DNA from: Impatiens glandulifera
Lineage: Eukaryota > Streptophyta > Magnoliopsida > Ericales > Balsaminaceae
Direction: 5' to 3'
Assembly (NCBI RefSeq): GCF_907164915.1
Contig: NC_061862.1
Location: 81,743,718 to 81,807,717, forward strand
Length of the DNA: 64,000 nucleotides
Both the position numbers and the translations under genes were made by a program. Below the pieces are notes generated by a model that was given only the letters and a program-made list of their open reading frames with translations, had not been told where the DNA came from and did not search any database. Every line of letters starts with the position of its first letter. The stretch's first letter is position 1. Below, one piece after another: positions 23,740 through 36,530 of the stretch.

Positions 23740-24114
23740 ACCGACTATGAAAGAAAGAAACCAGGATCGATAGTTCAAAACATCGATCGATCGACTATTG
23801 TTTGTCAATAGATGGTACTAGTGAACTAAGCAACGGACATTTTTGTTGATATTATGACCTAATTGAGGAATAAGGGTTTAAGATTTAGTATTTTATTGAC
23901 CGAAATGCTACTCCAAAACGGTCGAGTCGGTTTACTAAATTTCAGCTAGAATTTATTTAAATAAATTAAATATATATATATATATATATATAATATTGTC
24001 CAAATTTGGTACGTCATGTATACAAATTAATTATGAATAAGATAACAAAATTAATGGTATTATGTGGCAAATTTGACATCATTTTTTTTAATACTAATGT
24101 ACTTTAAATATTTT

Positions 24115-24265
24115 ATTTGAAAGAAGCTATAGAAAAGAAAGAATTTGGGAGTAAATGACCGTGTCATCAGGATAAGGAGAGAATAGAGAAAAAAATTATT
24201 ATTTTTTTTCAACAAAATTCACTTTGTAAATTTCCTCACTCAATTATTTCTCTTTATTATATAAT
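24115..24265. mobile_element. MITE-like copy of the 37905 family
   Basis: Reads GAATTTGGGAGTAAATGACC, GTGTCATCA, then AAATTTCCTCACTCAATTAT near its right end, matching the order of words in the family copies at 2572 and 37905. The inner part is shortened. Confidence 0.45.
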
Positions 24266-24359
24266 AATAAAAGAGCTTAGTGGCCAACCATTAACAATCA
24301 GTACCCGGTCCCAAGAATTGGGTTGCCCCATCCCATATAGAAAAACGTGGAAAAATGAA

Positions 24360-24482
24360 ATTTGATGCCTTAATTTTAGTTAAAACAAATTGTTAAATAA
24401 ATATTATTTATTTGATGAAATTTGAACCCATAACCAATAAAGTTAAGTTTTTTTTTATCTTAAACCACTAAGCTACACATTA
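24360..24482 (-). repeat. tRNA-derived SINE-like sequence
   Basis: On the minus strand, TGTAGCTTAGTGGTTTAAG (box A-like) is followed about 40 bp later by TGGGTTCAAATTTC (box B-like), as in the promoter of tRNA-derived SINEs. Similar words occur at 40471-40530 on the plus strand. The 3' tail and flanking duplication were not resolved. Confidence 0.4.
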
Positions 24483-26019
24483 ATATGGGTTGAAAAAATT
24501 AATAAATTTAACTAAATTCGTATTACTTCTAATATAAATGGGTGAGCTGACTTAACCAAGCATTCCCGAGGACTGGTCCGGTTAAAAATTATATAATAAT
24601 AAAAGAATTCCGGCAACCACTAAAATGGTAAAATGTATATTATTATCCTACCTATAAAATATTCAATTTATAATCTTAATAACGGGCCTAATTTAAAAAA
24701 TTAAAATTCATTTTCTAAAAAAGGCCCTAAAATTTCTAGTAACATAGAGAATGTTGTATTTTGTGATTATAAATTGAATTTATTCTCTCATATATTACTG
24801 GTTCTAAATTAAAATTCATTATCTCATCAGATTTGTATAATTTTTAGAATTATGTGTTTTATCTGTAATTTTATTAATATTGGTAGTGTTATAACAACTA
24901 GAAAATTTTTCTTGCACACGGATAAAAATATAAACAAAATAAATTAAAAAATATAATAATATGTATTCAATGTTTAAAATTCTTAATAAATCATGAATAA
25001 TATATTGAAACAAAAAATAAAACACTCTCATTTTATTACATATCTTATCACATATTTTTTTTTCTATGAACCTCTAATCTCGTGACCTTATCCTTTCACT
25101 TTGATCTATCAAATATCTTATTCGTATTTTTTAATACTTAGCATCGTGACCTCACACTTTGGTCAATTAAATATTTGATTTATATTTTTTAACCAATTTC
25201 AATTATTACCGGCCTATTATCTTTCGGAAAACCACATCTTAATCTCATTTGGTTAAATGATTGTATTTGTTTTTGTTATGTTGCAAGTTTAAAACATACA
25301 TAACAATTTTAAGTTTATGGGCGAGTCAACCCACAATCCGACTCAAGTATCAATTTACTCTCACATATATATCCAAATTAACTACAACTCTCGACCCGAC
25401 AATCTGGACACTTTGAAAATTAAGCATAATTATATTATATATATATATATATATTTGTGTCTATGTGAATTGTTTTTATACTATTTAATATTTTGATGAT
25501 AATTTTTTTAGTATCTAATATATACAAGCTGATAATCTTGAATTCAACAACTTTTTAAATGTCAAATTTAAAGAGATATAAAAAAATATTATATATTTTT
25601 AAATCAAGAATTGATAATTCTTCAATTATAGACTCAAATTCAATTGATAAATATTATATTTCAAAAAATTGTAGATCACAACTTTAATAGTATAAATATG
25701 CATACTCAACTTTTATTATAGTGTTATATTGATTATTGTGATAAAAAATTAGCCTGAGTAGATTTTAAATCATACTCCGCCCTTTCTAATAACAAAAAAA
25801 AATTATTATATTTTTCAACCTCTACCACATATTACGCAGATAAGTAATATTTTCTTTTGTATTTTTAAATTTTTTTATTACTAATTTTAATGTAATTTAT
25901 TATTTAATAAAGTTATATTTATTTTTTAACTTTTATAATTTTATATTTATTTATTAACTTAATTTTCCATCTCAATTTTGTATTTTCTTCTGACAATTTT
26001 TATGTTACTTTTACTCTAC

Positions 26020-26093
26020 TATAAAGAAAGTTATATATATTTTTTTTAGAAAACTGTTATAAAGAAAGTTATATATATTTTTTTTAGAAAACT
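26020..26093 (+). repeat. Tandem duplication, unit ~38 bp
   Basis: The sentence TATAAAGAAAGTTATATATA followed by a T-run and AGAAAACTG occurs twice in direct succession with no clear mismatch. Non-coding. Confidence 0.8.
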
Positions 26094-26446
26094 GCTTTAA
26101 TGTTTTTTTAATATGTTGGAGTTTGTGTTAAGTAGTATGTTATATCTATTTAAAGTTTATTTATATTTTTATAATATTAATGAATTCATATAATAATGTA
26201 GTATTAATATAATGATTAAATGTCTATTGTTTAAAGATAAAATATTTATTGATATTTTTTTAATTAAAATATTAGATTTAATTTATAATTATTTTAATTT
26301 AAATGTGTTAATTAAAATATAATATTTTTTAATATTTAATATATTTAAAAAATAATAAATCTAATTTCATACTTTAATCGGGTAATGGGGTACCCGTTGG
26401 GGATCGGATTCATCGGGAATGGAGATATAAATATAGATACCCGTTG

Positions 26447-26894
26447 GAGTCGGATAGTAAAATAAAATCCAGAGGTCAGGGTTTTGTTGCCGGACCAATC
26501 ACAGTTATTTTAGTGATATTTTCCTTTTTTGTTCTTTGATTGTTTTACATATTCCTTGATGTGCATGTTTCCAAGGGTATGATGAATTTGTATGCCTCTA
26601 GTATTATCTAGAGAAGCCTTTTGTATTGCTCTCTTGCCGGTGTTAGTGGATTTTAAGCGGCACTAAGTGTCCTGTGGTTTTTTACCCGTTGAGGGGTTTT
26701 CCACGCTAAAATTATGTGTTGTTTGTGTGTGTGCTTGCTTGGTGTGTTACTCACTGTTTTAGGGGTTATGTTGATTGCATTTTTGCATACCTATTTGTTA
26801 GCTTCCTCACAGGTTTAAACGGTTTGGGAAAGTGTTGTCAAACGAAGATTAAATTCCGCATTTCTTTGTTTACCGTTGTGGTGCATTTCCATCA
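26447..26894 (+). repeat. 5' LTR, front part missing
   Basis: Matches the last two thirds of 30964-31634, ending TGCATTTCCATCA. Upstream of ~26447 the match stops and is replaced by GTACCCGTTGGGGATCGG-type sequence. Confidence 0.8.
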
Positions 26895-26897
26895 AAG

Positions 26898-26910
26898 TGG
26901 TATTAGAGCC
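26898..26910 (+). other. Copia primer-binding site
   Basis: TGGTATTAGAGCC, one base from the usual complement of the initiator methionine tRNA 3' end, three bases after the 5' LTR. Confidence 0.8.
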
Positions 26911-26942
26911 TTGGTTGCTTATTTGTGAATTGAATTGTTTGA

Positions 26943-29900
26943 ATGATGGAAACTAATACAAGTAGGATGATTAATTTGAATGGTTCTAATTATCATGTTT
27001 GGAAGGCAAAAATGGAAGATCTCCTATATGTGAAAGATTATTACTTAGCTGTTTTTGTTACTAATAAACCTGAGAATAAAACTGATGCAGAATGGACTAT
27101 TTTTCATAGACGGATTTGTGGATATATTCGGCAATGGGTGGAGGATAATGTGCTGAATCATATTTTGGGGAGACACATGCTCGTACTTTGTGGAACAAAC
27201 TTGAACAGTTGTATGCTCGGAAGACTAGGAACAATAAATTGTTCTTGATTAAGCAATTGATCAAGTTACAGTACAAAGATGACACTCCTGTTACAGATCA
27301 CTTAAATGCATTTCAGGGCATTGTGAATCAGCTTTTAGGAATGTGTATCAAGTTTGATGATGAGATTCAAGGTTTATGGCTACTTGGTATATTACCGGAT
27401 TCTTTGGAGACTTTTAGGGCATCCTTGTCCAACTCTGCACCGGATGGTATTATCACCATGGAATTGGCTAAGGTCAGTGTTATGAATGAAGAGATGAGAA
27501 GAAAGTCATAGAGTTACTTTTCACAATTAGATGTTTTGGTCTTTGAAAGGCGGGGGAGAAGTCAGAGTAGAGGTCTGGGTAACAAAGGAAATCAGCATGG
27601 TACTAGCAACTCTAGTAAAGGGAAGTATGTTAATGTTGAGTGTTACTATTGTGGTAAAAAAAGGGCACACACTAAAGTTCTACAGACAGGCAAAGAAAGA
27701 GAACAAGAAGAAAAACTACAACAACCAAAACAACAATCAAAGGAAAGATGATGATGGCGGTGACAAGGTTGAAGTGAATACTATTACTAATGATTTCTTT
27801 GTTTGTCGTGATGATAATTTGGTGAACTTTGCACATGATGAGGAGAGTTGGGTTATTGACAGTGGAGCTTCGTGTCATGTTACATCACGAAGAAATTTTT
27901 ATTCATCTTACACTCTAAGTAATTTTGGGGATGTCAAGATGGGTAATAGTGGGTTATCAAAGGTTGTTGGAATTGGAGTAGTTTGTTTGAAATTTGATAT
28001 TGGGATGGAGTTGGTTTTACAAAATGTAAAACATGTCCCAGATATGAGATTAAATTTGATTTCTACAGGTTTACTTGATGATGATGGGTACAACTACCTT
28101 TGGTAATGGTTTGTGGAAACTCACTTGTAGTTCTTTGATCTTGGTAAGAGGTAAAAGGTGCTCAAAGTTGTATGTGGCACAACCAAAGATCTCCAAAAGC
28201 ATTGTTAATGCTGTGGAGAATGCTGACATGACTGAGATATGGCATATGAGACTTGGCCATATGAGTGAAAAAGGCATGGTTTTATTGTCAAAGAAGGAAG
28301 TGTTATCAAGTGTAAATGATGTCAAGCTGAAGAGGTGTTCTCATTGTCTTGCAAGTAAACAAAACAGAGTTTTCTTTAAGAGCTATCCTCCATACAGAAG
28401 AGAGAACATACTTGATCTTGTTCATTCCGATGTTTGTGGTCCTATGAAGACAAAAACACTTGGTGGTTGCTCATATTTTGTCACATTCATTAATGACCAC
28501 TCCCGGAAGGTATGGTTTTATACTTTGAAGTCTAAAGATCAAGTTTTAGATATGTTTAAGCAGTTTCATGCCTCAGTTGAGAGAGAGACTGAAAAAAAGC
28601 TCAAGTGTATTCAGACAGACAATGGAGGTGAATACATTGGGCCATTTGATGCTTACTGTAGAGAGCATGGTATTCGGAATCAAAAGACTCCTCCAAAGAC
28701 ACCGTAGTTGAATGGCTTAATAGAGCGGATGAACAGAACATTGATTGAGAGAGTCAGATGTTTGCTTTCACATTCAGGGTTGCCGCGTTCCTTTTGGGGT
28801 GAAGCGTTGAACACGAATGTACATGTTATTAATCTAACCCCTTGTGTTCCTTTGTAGTTTGATGTTCATAACAAGGTTTGGAGCGACAAAGATGTTTCTT
28901 ACAATCACTTGCGAATCTTTGGATGCAAGGTATTTGTGCATATTCCCAAAGATGAAAGGTCAAATCTTGATGTGAAGTCTAAGCTTTGCGCGTTCCTCGG
29001 CTATAACGATGATGAGTTTGGGTATAGGCTTTATGATCCATTTCAGAAGAAGCTTGTTCGAAGCCGGGATGTTGTGTTTATTGAAGATCAGATTTTGAAG
29101 GATGTTGAGAAGAGAGAGACAATACCTCAACATAGTGATGATCTTATTGATTTGGGTCTAGTTCCTCTACAACATATTGACACATAAGTTAAAGATGATG
29201 TTCCTATTGATGACCATGGTGCTGATGATGTTGATGCTCAAGAGCAAGATGTAGATGAAGTTGTTCATCCATAGTTACCAGAGACATGCCATCGTGTATT
29301 CCACTCAGGCGGTCTACGAGAGATCGTCATCCTTCTGTACGTTATTCTGCAAATGAGTATGTTCTTCTCACTGATGAGGGAGAGCCTAAGTGTTATGCAA
29401 AAACTATAAAAGATGAGCACAGAAAAGAATGGGATGAAGCTATGCAAGATGAAATGGATTCCTTGTATAAGAACAATACTTATGAGTTGGTGAAGTTGCT
29501 TAAAGGCAAGAGAGCATTGAAGAACAAGTGGGTTTATAAGGTGAAGACCTATGAGTTCACCTCACAACCCAGATACAAAGCTAGATTGGTGGTCAAATGA
29601 TTCATCTAGAAAAGGGTATTGATTTTGATGAGATTTTCTCTTCGGTCGTGAGATGGGTTCTATTCGGGTGGTTCTTGTTTTAGCGGTTAGTCTTGATCTT
29701 GAGGTTGAGCAAATGGATGTCAAGACTGCTTTACTTCACAGTGAATTGGATAAGGAAATTTACATGGAGCAGCCTGAAGGGTTTCAGGTAGAAGGTAAAG
29801 AAGACTATGTGTGTAGACTTCATAAAAGTCTATATGGGTTGAAGTAGGCATCGAGACAGTGGTATAAGAAGTTTGAGTCTGTTATGAGGGAGCAATGTTA

Positions 29901-30944
29901 CCGAAAGACTACTTCAGATCATTGCATTTTCTTTCAGAGGTTTGGTGGTGATGATTTCATCATTTTATTGTTTTATGTTGATGACATGCTTATCGTTGGC
30001 AAGAATGCGGGAAGAATTGCTAAGTTGAAATAGCAGTTGAGCAAGTCTTTTGCAATGAAAGACTTGGGCCAGTGAAACAAATTCTTGGGGTACGGTTCAC
30101 TCGAGATAGAGCTGCCAAGAAGTTGCACATGTCACAAGAGCAATACATTGAGAATGTGCTTTTGTAGGTTAAACATGGACAAAGTTAAAGTGGCTAGTTC
30201 TCCTCTTACTACCAACTTTAAGCTAACATGTAAAGATTTTCCTACTTCAATGGAGGACATTAAAGATATGGATAAGGTTCTATATGCCTCAGCGGTTGGT
30301 AGCTTGATGTATGTTATAGTGTGTACAAGGCCAGATTTAGCTCATACAGTTGGTATTGTTAGTCGGTCTCTATCAAATCCTGGTAGGAAGCATTGGGAAG
30401 CAGTTAAATGGATTCTCAGATATCTGCGCGGTACTTCTAAACTGGGTATCACATCTGGAAATGAAAAGCGGTGCTTATGGGATACACAGATTCTAATATG
30501 ACTAGAAATAAGGATAACATGAAATCCACTTCTAGATATTTGATGACATTTGCAGGAGGAACTGTTTCATGGCAATCAAGATTGCAAAAGTGTGTGGCCT
30601 TATCGACAACAAAGACTGAGTATATGGCAACAACGGAAGCTTGCAAAGAACTATTGTGGTTGAAAAGATTTCTACAGGAGCTTGGCTTCAAGCAACAACG
30701 CTACGTGGTTCTTTGTGATAATCAAAATGCAAAACACCTTGCTAAAAATTCCATGTTTCATAAGAGAACGAAACATATTGATGTGCGGTATCATTGGATT
30801 AGAGAATCTCTTGAAGATGGGTTGTTTGAATTTGATAAAGTTCACACCGATGATAATGGTTCCGATATGTTGACAAAGGCATTGGCAAAGGAAAAGTTGA
30901 AGGTGTGTTGTTCGATCGCTGGGATGGCGAACTCATCCTCATAG
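26943..30944 (+). pseudogene. Ty1/copia gag-pol polyprotein, broken
   Basis: Domains in order: gag ([18 protein letters not shown] at 26943 on); degenerate zinc knuckle VECYYCGKKRAHTK near 27631; aspartic protease WVIDSGASCHV near 27850; GAG-pre-integrase WHMRLGHMSEKG near 28240; integrase (HSDVCGPMKT, QTDNGGEYIGPF, then LIERMNRTLIERV); RT (KNKWVYKVK, then FYVDDMLIVG at 29971-30000); RNase H (STTKTEYMATTEACKELLWL, then HIDVRYHWIRE). It is broken by a frameshift near 27172, TAG at 27509-27511, 28705-28707 and 29845-29847, TAA at 29185-29187, and frameshifts near 29600 and 30165. Several stops sit where relatives have glutamine. Non-functional. Confidence 0.92.
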
Positions 30945-30946
30945 TC

Positions 30947-30963
30947 AAGAAAAGGGGGAGATT
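30947..30963 (+). other. Copia polypurine tract
   Basis: AAGAAAAGGGGGAGATT directly before the 3' LTR, the usual plus-strand primer site. Confidence 0.8.
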
Positions 30964-31634
30964 TGTTGGTTTTTTTGTTTTCCATAGTCTATGAGGAAAA
31001 GACCAGAAAATAGGCTCATCTTGGACCCCACTTAATATATTTTATTTGAGAGCAAGAGAAAGAAAGAGAAAAAGTAAGAAAGAAAAGAGAGAAAAACTTC
31101 AAGTTGTGTTTTGATGATCGCTGGAGTTTTCATCGTTGGATCGTCCTAGACAGAAGCTTCATAACTTTTGGGCCAACATTCTGGACGGTGGAGATCGGAT
31201 TCTGAGGTTCGGAGGTCGGGGTTTTGTTGCTGGAATAGTAACAGTTATTTCAGTGATATTTTTCCTTTCTTGTTCTTTGGTTGTTTTTCATATTCCTTGA
31301 TATGCATGTTTCCAAGGGTGTGATGAATTTGTATGCCTCTAGTATTGTCTAGAGAAGACTTTTGTATTGCTCTCTTGCCGATGGTAGTGGATTTTAAGCG
31401 GCACTAGGTGTCCCGTGGTTTTTTGCCCATTGAGGGGTTTTCCACGCTAAAATTATGTGTTATTTGTGTGTGTGCTTACTTGGTGTGTTACTCACTATTT
31501 TAGGGCTTGTGTTGATTGCATTTGTGCATACCTATTTGTTAGCTTCCTCACAGGTTTAAACGGTTTGGGAAAGTATTGTCAAACAAAGGTTAAATTCCGC
31601 ATTTTTTGTTTACCGTTGTGGTGCATTTTCATCA
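30964..31634 (+). repeat. 3' LTR of the copia element
   Basis: 671 bp, starts TGTTGG, ends TTTCATCA, follows the polypurine tract. A short open frame in it (about 31457-31690) also exists in the 5' LTR and is not a gene. Confidence 0.88.
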
Positions 31635-31651
31635 GAATGATCTCACCATTA

Positions 31652-34301
31652 GCTTTCATTTGTTTAGTTGGAGGTATAACATATATATAGATATAGGATA
31701 ATAATATGTGCAGTAAAATTAATGAGTTGTTTGGTTACAAAATTTTATATCTATAGTATTTATAATAGGTATAAATTATACTTCAAATGCTGTATAAAAT
31801 CATAACTGATAAAAGTAGTATAAATCTTACTAATTTTTATTTTTTATATTTAACCTTAGATATAAATTTCCTTTTCTCAATAAACTCTTCTATTTTTCAT
31901 CTTTCATTTTATCTCTCTTCAATCTTTAAACGTTTTTTAAACCTAATCTGAGAACGAATCTGAAGAATAACAGATTTTTATCTACGTCAAAACTCCTCAC
32001 ATCATTAGGTAAACATATTTTTACAGTATTTCTTTATTTACTGAATAACTTCTTTTATTTGCTCAGAAATTAGAGATCGACAAAATTTAAAATACTTAGT
32101 TTAGATAATAGTGCACAAAACTAAGTTTGATATATTTAATTTGAGTTGAGTTTTACCCATACAAATTTCAGAAATGTCGATACATAAAAGAACACAAGAT
32201 GTTGAACTTTAGTATTACAGTATAAGTATTTGTAAATAGATGATACAGATTCTGTAGTTCTATTATTGATTAGTTGATGATCTTTATATATAAGAGTAAT
32301 TGATCTTTATAGTATCTAACTATGTGTAATAAATAACTTTAGTATTACAGTCTCCAATTATGTGTAATAGATGTTGATCCTTATGAGGGTAATTGAAAAT
32401 ATGTGTAATAATGATAATCTTTATAGGTATTTGTAAATAGATGATGATCTTTATAGTAGTAATTGATCTTTATAGTATTTAACTATGTGTAATAAATAAT
32501 TTTAGTATTATAGACTCCAACTAGTCCATCTGGAAAGAACAAATGCAAATGAAACATTCCTTATCTTAATGTGTTGAGCTAGAATATAGAGAAATATAAC
32601 TATTTTTTCTTCTAAAGACACACTTTTAGAGTGAGATAATCCTGACATTTCCATAAGGTTGCATAAACGAAGGAAAGTCATTCTATCCATTTTTAACAAG
32701 TCAATACATGTAGTATCGTTGTGTTTTGCTATCCTATTTATTATGGTTGTTCTAAGTTGTGCATTATTGATAGATAAAGGAATACAATGAAAAGTAGATT
32801 GATATCTCTCACAGGCAAATATCATAACCATGTTTAGCAAACAACAAAATTCTTGTTCATTTTGTATAGTTTTAAAAACTATATACATGGTATTATTATT
32901 GTCATAATCATCTGCTTTATCATTGTCATATTCAGCATCACTAGCATCCATCTATTAGTCAGAATTAAAAAATAATATTATTAAAAAAAACAACGTGATA
33001 TTAAAGTTATCTATAAAGATTAGCATCTATTACACATAATTCAAGATTGTAATACTAAAGTTATCTATTATATATAATTGGAGACTGTAGTTACACATAG
33101 TTGGAGGTAGTTGTAATTATCATTACACATATATGATAGTTACTCTTATAAAGATCATAGAGGTACTCTTATAAAAATCATATAGTTACTTTATAAAGAT
33201 CATAAGTTACTCCTATAAAGATAATACAATGACTCCTATAAAAAAATCATATAGTTATTAATATATTTTCAGTTACTCCTATAAAAATTAACATCTATTA
33301 CACATAGTTAGAGTCTGTAAGACTAAAATTATCTATTATAAATAATTAGATACTATAAAGATCAATTACTCCTATAAAGATATCATCTATTTACAAATAC
33401 CTATAAAGATCATAATTATTACACATATTTTAGTTATTCTTATAAAGATCAACATCTATTACACATAGTTGGAGACTGTAATACTAAAGTTATCTATTAC
33501 ACATAGTTAAATATTGTAAAGATCATTAGTTAATCCAATAATGGAACTACATAATCTGTATCATCTATTTACAAATACCTATACTATAATACTAAAGTTC
33601 AACATCTTGTGTTCTTTTATGAATCAACATTTTTGAAATGATGTATGGGTAAAACTCAACTAAAATTAAATATATAAAACTTAGTTTTGTACTCTATTAT
33701 CTAAACTAAGTATAAAATTTTGTAAATCTCTAATTTCTGAGCAAATAAAAGAAGATGTTATTCAGTATATAAAGAAATACTGTAAAAACATGCTTACTTG
33801 ATGATGTGAAGTGTCTTGGCGTAGATAGAAAACAATTATTCTCGTTATCAAATTAGGTTCCAAAAGCTTCACTTCGTTCACCACTACTGTATCTATGTTT
33901 GATTAGGTTGAAAATGAAGACGTTCAAACACCACCGCCTCTTCTTCGTTCGATTTAGGATTAATCTTGAGATTCACTTTCTGAGATGTTCATCTTAGATC
34001 TGCACATTAGGTTGAAGAAGAAGAAACGGATAAAGGTTGAAGAGAGATAAAATGAAAGATGAAAAATGGAAGGGTTTATTAAGAAAAGAGAATTTATATC
34101 AAAGGTTAAATATGGAAAGTAAAAATTAGTAAGATTTATACCTACTCCTATCAGTTATAATTTTATACAGCATTTGAGGTATAATTTATACATATTATAA
34201 ATACTACAGATATAAAATTTTGTAACCAAACCACTCATTAACTTTACTGTACATATTATTATCCTATATCTACATAGTATACCTCCAACTAAACAAAGGC
34301 A
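31652..34301. mobile_element. PIF/Harbinger foldback derivative with ~0.7-kb inverted arms
   Basis: Left arm from 31652 to ~32290 is the inverse of the right arm from ~33500 to 34301, co-linear through words such as TTGTTTAGTTGGAGGTATA, AGATATAGGATAATAATATG and GAACACAAGATGTTGAACTT. The outer flanks are TTA (31649-31651) and TAA (34302-34304), the target triplet of PIF/Harbinger elements. The centre has tandem TATAAAGATCA/TTACACATAGTTGGAG words and a transposase fragment. Two element 5' ends therefore face each other. Identity of the arms is about 85-90% by eye. Confidence 0.72.
32508..32951 (-). pseudogene. PIF/Harbinger transposase N-terminal fragment
   Basis: Open for 147 codons. The C-terminal half reads LLKMDRMTFLRLCNLMEM then SVSLEEKIVIFLYILAQHIK then RNVSFAF, the conserved helix region (DUF8040-type) that precedes the DDE core in plant Harbinger transposases. 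The N-terminus is acidic (MDASDAEYDNDKADDYDN). The reading stops before the catalytic domain, so it cannot act alone. It lies at the centre of the foldback. Confidence 0.75.
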
Positions 34302-34557
34302 TAAAATAGAATTACTTAGGAACTCTAGATGAAACATATATTCCTATAAATGTGAGAGAAGATGTGAAAACAAGATATATAAATCGAAAAGGTCAAATTA
34401 CAACAAACATGTTTGGAGTTTGCTCTCATTATATGATGTTCATTTATGTGTTACTTGGTTAAGAAGGTTTTGTTGCTGATAGTAAAGTTCTAAGAAGGTT
34501 TTGTTGCTGATAGTAAACTACAATTAATATAATTTGTAGTTTAAAAATTCCTCGAGG

Positions 34558-34609
<52 letters not shown>

Positions 34610-34670
34610 TATATGACTATATACTACTACAAAATTTTAATAGAAATGTTAATCGATATCTACATTAACA
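34302..34670. repeat. Spacer with a 31-bp tandem duplication and a long TA microsatellite
   Basis: TAAGAAGGTTTTGTTGCTGA then TAGTAAA occurs at 34460-34486 and 34491-34517. A (TA)n run covers about 34559-34606. No gene. Confidence 0.75.
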
Positions 34671-34671
34671 C

Positions 34672-35143
34672 ATGTTATTATTACTTACTAGATGCTAGAT
34701 ACACAAACAAAGATGAATTTTTAGCACCGTTTAAAGGTGATAAATATCATTTTGGATCTTGGAGTGTTGGATGATCACCTTTTAAATTGAATAATTTTCA
34801 ATATGAAGCATTCTACTGCAAAATATGTTATTGAAAGAGCATTTAGTTTGCTCAAACTTAGATGGGTTGTACTAAGAAGCTCTATGTTTTATCCAATTAA
34901 GACATAATGTCGTTTAATTATATTTCATGTTGTCTATTACATAATTATATAAGAAGGAAAATATCAATATATCCTATGGAAGAATTACTAACAGAAGAAC
35001 TTCTATAACACTTGAATCCTCAAATTAGAGACAATGTGAGTGCTATAGAGATATCTGATGATTGGACACAATGGAGAATTGAGTTAGCCAAGACAATGTT
35101 TCTTGAAGGGAGATCAAGAAGAAGTAGTGGGAGTAGAAGATAA
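34672..35143 (+). pseudogene. PIF/Harbinger transposase C-terminal fragment
   Basis: Read over stops and frameshifts: YYLLDARYTNKDEFLAPFKG (the D in YYL-x-D is the second catalytic residue of the family), then MKHSTAKYVIERAFSLLKLR (catalytic E in the VIERAF block), then WTQWRIELAKTMF and a basic RSRRSSGSRR tail ending at TAA 35141-35143. Opposite strand to the N-terminal fragment at 32508, so the two are not one reading. Confidence 0.8.
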
Positions 35144-35359
35144 ATGTTTATGTGTAATTTTTATATTTGAATGTTATAACTTGAAATTCTGTTTTATTTA
35201 ATACTATGTGTTTTGATTATAGTGAAAAAAATATATTATATTTTGTTTAATACTATATATTTTTATTATGTTTCATGTTATCTTTTATGTTATGAATGTT
35301 TATGTATGGATAATCTCATCAAATTAATTAAAGAGGGAAAATAAAGGTTGTTAGTAGAA

Positions 35360-36286
35360 GAAGTTGGATGGACAAAGAACGACAAATTCTTATTGGAGCA
35401 TTGAAAGATATTGTAAACTTAGGAATGAAGACAAATAACGCATTTCGATCAGGATATTTAAATGTTTTGTATGACAAAATGATAGTTGCGTTACTTTGTA
35501 CTGACGTGCGTCCTACGCCACATATTGACTAAAAAATTAAGATTTGAAAAAAAAAATATATACACTGATGTTGAACGAATGCGTACTTTATCAAGATTTC
35601 AATGGAATGATATAGGCAAAATCATTACTTGTGATGCTGATGTTGTTTGGGAGTGACATGTTAAGTTAAATCATTTTTAGTCAATATTTCATTTAATTTT
35701 TTTAGTGTAGTTTTATATTTTATAATTTTTATTTTGACTAGGTTGGTCTTAATGCACATGGACTGAGAGACAAACCTCTTCCATTTTATGATGATTGGTC
35801 TATTGTGTTTGAAAAAGATAGAGCGACTGGAAAATTTGCTGAAGGACCTGCAGAAGCAATGCCAACAAGAGAGAATGAAGTTGGAAATGATGATATGGAT
35901 AATCAAAATGCTGAAAAAGAACCTCTACTGGGATTAGTTAATGCAAGAACAGTGATATGTAAGAAGGAAGAAAAGGTAAAAGAAGTAAATCTGATCCTAT
36001 GATAGAATATATGAAGGATCTTAATGTCACAATGAAAGAATATTTTACAAAGTCATCAGAGAATTTAGCTGCATTAGTTACTAAACAGAGTTACTACCAT
36101 AATTTATCAACGAAAAGAGTGCAAGTATGTGAAATGATTTATCGACTTCTTCTTGATCCAGTTGATAGGATAGACGCAACTATTGTTATCACGGCTAAGT
36201 CACAACTTGTGGACGTATTTGCATCCTTGACCGATGATGCCGACATGTTATTGTTCATCGAAAGACTTTCTCATTTGACTAGTTAA
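35360..36286 (+). pseudogene. Myb/SANT-like ORF of a PIF/Harbinger element
   Basis: Starts within RRSWMDKERQILIGALKDIV (SANT-like helix 1) followed by NLGMKTNNAFRSGYLNVLYD and RPTPHID. After AT-rich sequence that may be an intron it resumes at 35742 with LNAHGLRDKPLPFYDDWSIV and FEKDRATGKFAEGPAEA, then frameshifts near 36000 into MIEYMKDLNVTMKEYFTKSS...LTS, stop 36284-36286. This domain order is that of the second (DNA-binding) protein of plant Harbinger elements, which helps the transposase bind the termini. Broken, probably same family as the neighbouring transposase pieces. Confidence 0.8.
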
Positions 36287-36321
36287 GAAAGAATAGACTT
36301 GTAGTACTTATTTTTTGATAG

Positions 36322-36530
36322 TATAACATGTCACTTTTATTTTTGCAAAATATACATTTTTGTATGGTTTTTAGACCATTAGGTCATATTATATATGACA
36401 TGTACCATATATAATATTTTTATAATATAACATGTCATTTTTGCTTTTGCAAAATATACACTATTGTATTGTATGGTTTTTAGAACATTATGTCATATTA
36501 TATATGACATGTAAGCCTATATAATATTAT
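36322..36530 (+). repeat. 104-bp tandem duplication
   Basis: TATAACATGTCA...TTTTGCAAAATATACA...GTATGGTTTTTAGA...CATTATATATGACATGTA occurs from 36322 and again from 36426, with several differences. Non-coding. Confidence 0.75.

Larger units (their letters stand above)
23740..26446. other. AT-rich spacer with small repeats
   Basis: No gene seen. Holds TA microsatellites (23971-23991, 25432-25452), a MITE copy and a SINE-like stretch (both listed), and a direct duplication at 26020-26093. The left end contains the promoter and 5' UTR of the LRR gene. Confidence 0.55.
26447..31634 (+). mobile_element. Decayed Ty1/copia retrotransposon
   Basis: 3' LTR 30964-31634 (671 bp, TG...CA). The 5' LTR is truncated and recognisable from about 26447 to 26894. 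Long co-linear identity includes TTTGTATGCCTCTAGTATT and TGGATTTTAAGCGGCACTA. Primer-binding site TGGTATTAGAGCC at 26898-26910; polypurine tract AAAAGGGGGAGATT just before the 3' LTR. Between them is a single gag-pol reading with domains in copia order (integrase before RT). LTR divergence of several percent points to an old insertion. Confidence 0.93.

Noticed and set aside
26716..26928. 70-codon frame, also present at 31457-31690
   Set aside because: Lies in both LTRs of the copia element and has no domain; LTR sequence, not a gene.
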